Source of the DNA: Scylla paramamosain
Taxonomy: Eukaryota > Arthropoda > Malacostraca > Decapoda > Portunidae
NCBI RefSeq assembly: GCF_035594125.1
Contig: NW_026973714.1
Span: 543,501-607,500, forward strand
Direction of reading: 5' to 3'
DNA length: 64,000 nucleotides
In this document: in pieces, positions 61,312 to 64,000 of the stretch
Layout of the letters: each line of letters begins with the position of its first letter
Numbering within the stretch: position 1 is the stretch's first letter
Translations under genes and position numbers: made by a program
Notes under the pieces: generated by a model
Databases searched by the model: none
What the model saw: the letters and a program-made list of their open reading frames with translations, nothing else
What the model was told of the DNA's origin: nothing

Positions 61312-63183
61312 GAGAGAAGTATATATAAGAGATTAAGGGCAGGTGAGGAAGTTTTAAGGACACAGTATAATGAATTAGTTAGAACAGTCAGGAAGTTAAC
61401 GAGGAAAGCTAAGGACAATTATGAATTAAAGGTAGCCAGCCAGGCGAAGACGGACCCCAAGGGATTTTATCAGGTATACAGGACGAAAAATAAGGATACT
61501 GTAGGTCCATTAAAGGCAGCAGATGGGGAGCTGGTTAGTTCTGGGGAGGAGATTAGTAAACTTCTGAATGATTATTTTTTAACTGTCTTCACTCAGGAAA
61601 ACATGCAAGATATGCCAGATAGTGAACAGGTGTTTAGAGCAGATGAGTATGAGAAGCTGACGGATATTTCCATAACTAGGGAGATAGTGGAGCAGGAGAT
61701 AGATAGGCTAAAAAAGTTCAAGTCACCAGGACCTGATGAAATATATCCCAGAGTACTGAAGGAATGTAAAAAGATTATTAGTGAGCCGTTAGTTTCTGTC
61801 TTTAGGAAATCACTGGAGTCGGGTAAGGTACCAGTAATGTGGAGGCAGGCTAATGTAGTACCCATCTTTAAGAAAGGGGATAAAACTTTAGCGTCTAATT
61901 ATAGACCTGTCAGCTTAACTTCAGTTGTAGGTAAAATGTTAGAGTCAATAATAGCCAGGAACATTAGGGAACATTTAGACAAACATAACTTGATAAATCA
62001 GTCACAGCATGGCTTCACGAAGGGGAAGTCTTGCCTGACAAACTTGTTAAGTTTTTACAGTAAGGTGTACGAGGCAGTAGATAATGGTGATAGTTATGAT
62101 ATCTTATATCTGGACTTTAGTAAAGCATTCGACAAGGTGCCCCATCAAAGGCTCCTGAGAAAGGTTAGGGCGCACGGGATAGATGGGAAGGTGTTAGGTT
62201 GGATAGGGTCATGGCTTGGTAACAGGCGACAGAGAGTGCTAATAAACGGCTCGAAATCCGAGTGGGGTCATGTCATTAGTGGGGTGCCACAGGGATCAGT
62301 ATTAGGGCCATTATTATTTCTAATATATATCAATGACTTGGATAGTGGAATTAGTAGCGATGTTAGTAAATTTGCGGATGACACAAAGATAGGTAGATTA
62401 ATTAGGTCAGAAGCGGATGCCATCGCCTTGCAGACAGACTTAGATAGAATGAATGAATGGACGGATAGATGGCAAATGCAATTTAATATCAATAAATGCA
62501 AAGTGCTCAGCGTAGGTAGAGGAAACCCACACAATAGGTACACATTAAACACCCAAACTCTGGTAGGTACAGGGTACGAGAAAGATTTAGGAGTTATAGT
62601 TAGCTCTGAACTCCGTCTAGGGAAACAATGCATAGAAGCCAGAAACAAGGCAAATAGGGTACTAGGATTCATTTTTAGGAGTGTTAAAAGTAGAAGGCCG
62701 GAAGTAATATCAAAGTTATACTTGGCGCTGGTCAGACCTCATCTAGACTACGCGGTGCAGTTCTGGTCCCCACATTACAGGAAAGATATAGGTCTATTAG
62801 AATCAGTACAGAGGAGAATGACTAAAAGGATACAGGGGATGAGGAGTATTCCTTACGAAGCGAGGTTGAAGCTGTTAAATTTACATTCTCTAGAGAGACG
62901 TAGGTTAAGAGGGGACCTGATAGAAGTCTTTAAGTGGTATAAGGGTTATAACAAGGGAGATGTAAGCAAAATTCTTAGGATCAGCAACCAGGGTAGAACA
63001 AGAAATAACGGGTTCAAGCTTGAAAAATTTAGGTTTAGGAAGGAGATAGGAAAAAATTGGTTCTCAAATAGAGTGGTAGATGAGTGGAACGGACTCAGTA
63101 ATCATGTAGTTAGTGCTAGGACACTAGAGAGCTTTAAGAGAAGATTAGACAAGTTTATGGATGGGGATAACAGATGGAAATAG
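61312..63183 (+). CDS. CR1/Rex1-like LINE ORF2 fragment: reverse transcriptase
   Basis: The frame is open for 624 codons including the stop, with no frameshift. The element itself supplies no start codon because it is truncated; the first good ATG is at 61603 (526 residues from there). Counting from that ATG: the RT fingers region, YRPVSLTSVVGK (100-111), the catalytic DFSKAFDKVP motif (D171), [20 protein letters not shown] (226-245) and FADDTK (D259, D260). After these come thumb and C-terminal motifs PHLDYAVQFWSPHYRKDIG, ERRRLRGDLIEVFKWYKGYN and EWNGLSNHVV. The catalytic aspartates are intact, so the RT could be active if expressed, but the missing endonuclease rules out autonomous retrotransposition. 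The 3' neighbour is an exon-like stretch at 63544. Confidence 0.9.
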   Translation, partial: ERSIYKRLRAGEEVLRTQYNELVRTVRKLTRKAKDNYELKVASQAKTDPKGFYQVYRTKNKDTVGPLKAADGELVSSGEEISKLLNDYFLTVFTQENMQDMPDSEQVFRADEYEKLTDISITREIVEQEIDRLKKFKSPGPDEIYPRVLKECKKIISEPLVSVFRKSLESGKVPVMWRQANVVPIFKKGDKTLASNYRPVSLTSVVGKMLESIIARNIREHLDKHNLINQSQHGFTKGKSCLTNLLSFYSKVYEAVDNGDSYDILYLDFSKAFDKVPHQRLLRKVRAHGIDGKVLGWIGSWLGNRRQRVLINGSKSEWGHVISGVPQGSVLGPLLFLIYINDLDSGISSDVSKFADDTKIGRLIRSEADAIALQTDLDRMNEWTDRWQMQFNINKCKVLSVGRGNPHNRYTLNTQTLVGTGYEKDLGVIVSSELRLGKQCIEARNKANRVLGFIFRSVKSRRPEVISKLYLALVRPHLDYAVQFWSPHYRKDIGLLESVQRRMTKRIQGMRSIPYEARLKLLNLHSLERRRLRGDLIEVFKWYKGYNKGDVSKILRISNQGRTRNNGFKLEKFRFRKEIGKNWFSNRVVDEWNGLSNHVVSARTLESFKRRLDKFMDGDNRWK

Positions 63184-63290
63184 GTAGGAGTGTTTCATAC
63201 AGGGACTGCCACGTGTAAGCCTGGTCGCTTCTTGCAGCTTCCCTTATTTCTTATGTTCTTTCTTATGTTCTTATGTTCTTGCTTTAGCCT
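61316..63290 (+). mobile_element. CR1/Rex1-like LINE, 5'-truncated, intact RT frame (copy C)
   Basis: This is the youngest-looking member of a family seen at least four times here (also 32.7-33.65 kb, 57.4-58.97 kb and 31.0-31.1 kb). The 3' UTR after the stop shares a block around TACAGGGACTGCCACGTG with the others. It ends in an 8-bp tandem tail of TTCTTATG type (63249-63281), which is characteristic of CR1-group elements and unlike a poly(A) tail. The endonuclease domain is absent. The 5' junction is at about 61312-61320. Confidence 0.9.
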
Positions 63291-63543
63291 CTTCGTCACT
63301 CAGCTCTACATTCCAGTTTTATCATCATTTCTTAACACTCATTCCTCTTCTTCCTCCTCACATTTCTGTTTTGTCATTCTCAACCATTTTCTTCCCCCTT
63401 CATGCCTCTCGTGTTTTGACTCTATCCTTATCTACATATTTACAATATTATTATTATTATTTTTTTTTTTTTTTTGTTTATTTATTTTTACTCATCGTCG
63501 CATCAATGAAATACTTTTTTTTCCCCCTTTCATTTCTTCCCAG

Positions 63544-63672
63544 GCTCCTGTATCGCCACACGCACGCCCGCTTCTGTCCCGCAGCATCGCCCTCCTTGTG
63601 AACCGTGAACTGGGTGGCTTCAAAGAAAATGGGCCTCTGCCGCTGGGCGTCAACAGTCAAGGGATAACTGAG
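63544..63672 (+). CDS. Putative internal exon, gene unknown
   Basis: A pyrimidine-rich acceptor (TTCATTTCTTCCCAG) ends at 63543, and GAG followed by GTATTT gives a donor at 63673. The 129-nt segment is open in phase 0 (43 codons) and reads [20 protein letters not shown], then [15 protein letters not shown], then VNSQGITE. Base composition shifts to balanced, codon-like sequence compared with the T-rich flanks. No family is recognised. It lies 250 bp after the 3' tail of the intact LINE copy. Support is splice signals plus open frame only. Confidence 0.4.
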
Positions 63673-63792
63673 GTATTTTTAAATGGTCTGCTGCTAATTT
63701 TCTAACCAAGCCTTGTCTGACCCTGTGTTGTCCTTTCTCTTCCAGGATTTGAACCTTAAGTTGCATGATTAAGATATTACAGGCCGGAGTTT

Positions 63793-63977
<185 letters not shown>

Positions 63978-64000
63978 GGTTAGTTGTTAACTGTGGCCAC

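Overview
The window looks like intron-rich, intergenic DNA from an arthropod, most likely a decapod crustacean and perhaps a crab. Four things suggest this: dense, long dinucleotide and trinucleotide arrays on both strands, arthropod-type TTAGG repeats at two internal sites, several LINE families, and canonical GT/AG splice signals around the few short exon-like stretches. Nothing looks prokaryotic. Most long open frames are microsatellites read as dipeptides such as (SL)n, (RE)n, (HT)n, (CV)n and (YI)n, and they are not genes. The organism is inferred from sequence style, not from a database search.

Layout. 1-15 kb: microsatellites, a perfect 98-bp tandem duplication (1223-1416) and the 3' end of a poly(A)-tailed LINE (11.2-11.6 kb). 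15.2-17.9 kb: a complete hAT DNA transposon with a perfect 8-bp target duplication. Its transposase frame is broken only by two nonsense codons. 20.7-22.6 kb: a 5'-truncated LINE with an RNase H domain, joined head-to-head to an inverted piece of its own 3' end. 24.4-24.7 kb: a structured repeat with five copies of a 27-bp motif, one of them inverted, around a TTAGG/CCTAA palindrome. 26.5-27.1 kb: an antisense LINE remnant and a ~65-bp minisatellite. 28.7-39 kb: LINE fragments and several degenerate tandem arrays with 70-160-bp units. 44.7-46.6 kb: one exon matching the M2 pore helix of a nicotinic-type Cys-loop receptor (minus strand, 2-bp frameshift), a 31-bp minisatellite at its donor site, a tRNA-derived SINE and decayed LINE pieces. 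50.4-51.9 kb: a ~145-bp degenerate satellite. 52.37 kb: a probable signal-peptide exon. 55.0-56.1 kb: a GC-rich open frame of unknown function, with a predicted N-myristoylation site, an 18-residue repeat domain and a hydrophobic C-terminus, followed by a G-rich 40-bp minisatellite that grades into TTAGG repeats. 56.9-63.3 kb: a pile-up of three LINE families, including a CR1/Rex1-like copy with an intact 623-codon frame. 63.54 kb: one more exon-like stretch.

No operon or pathway can be assembled. The biology shown is mobile-element turnover, tandem-repeat expansion and a few isolated host exons. The best candidates for something undescribed are the 55.0-56.1 kb gene with its telomere-like flank and the 24.4-24.7 kb palindromic repeat. 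Coordinates of decayed repeats are good to roughly 10-20 bases; splice sites, target duplications and palindromes were read base by base.
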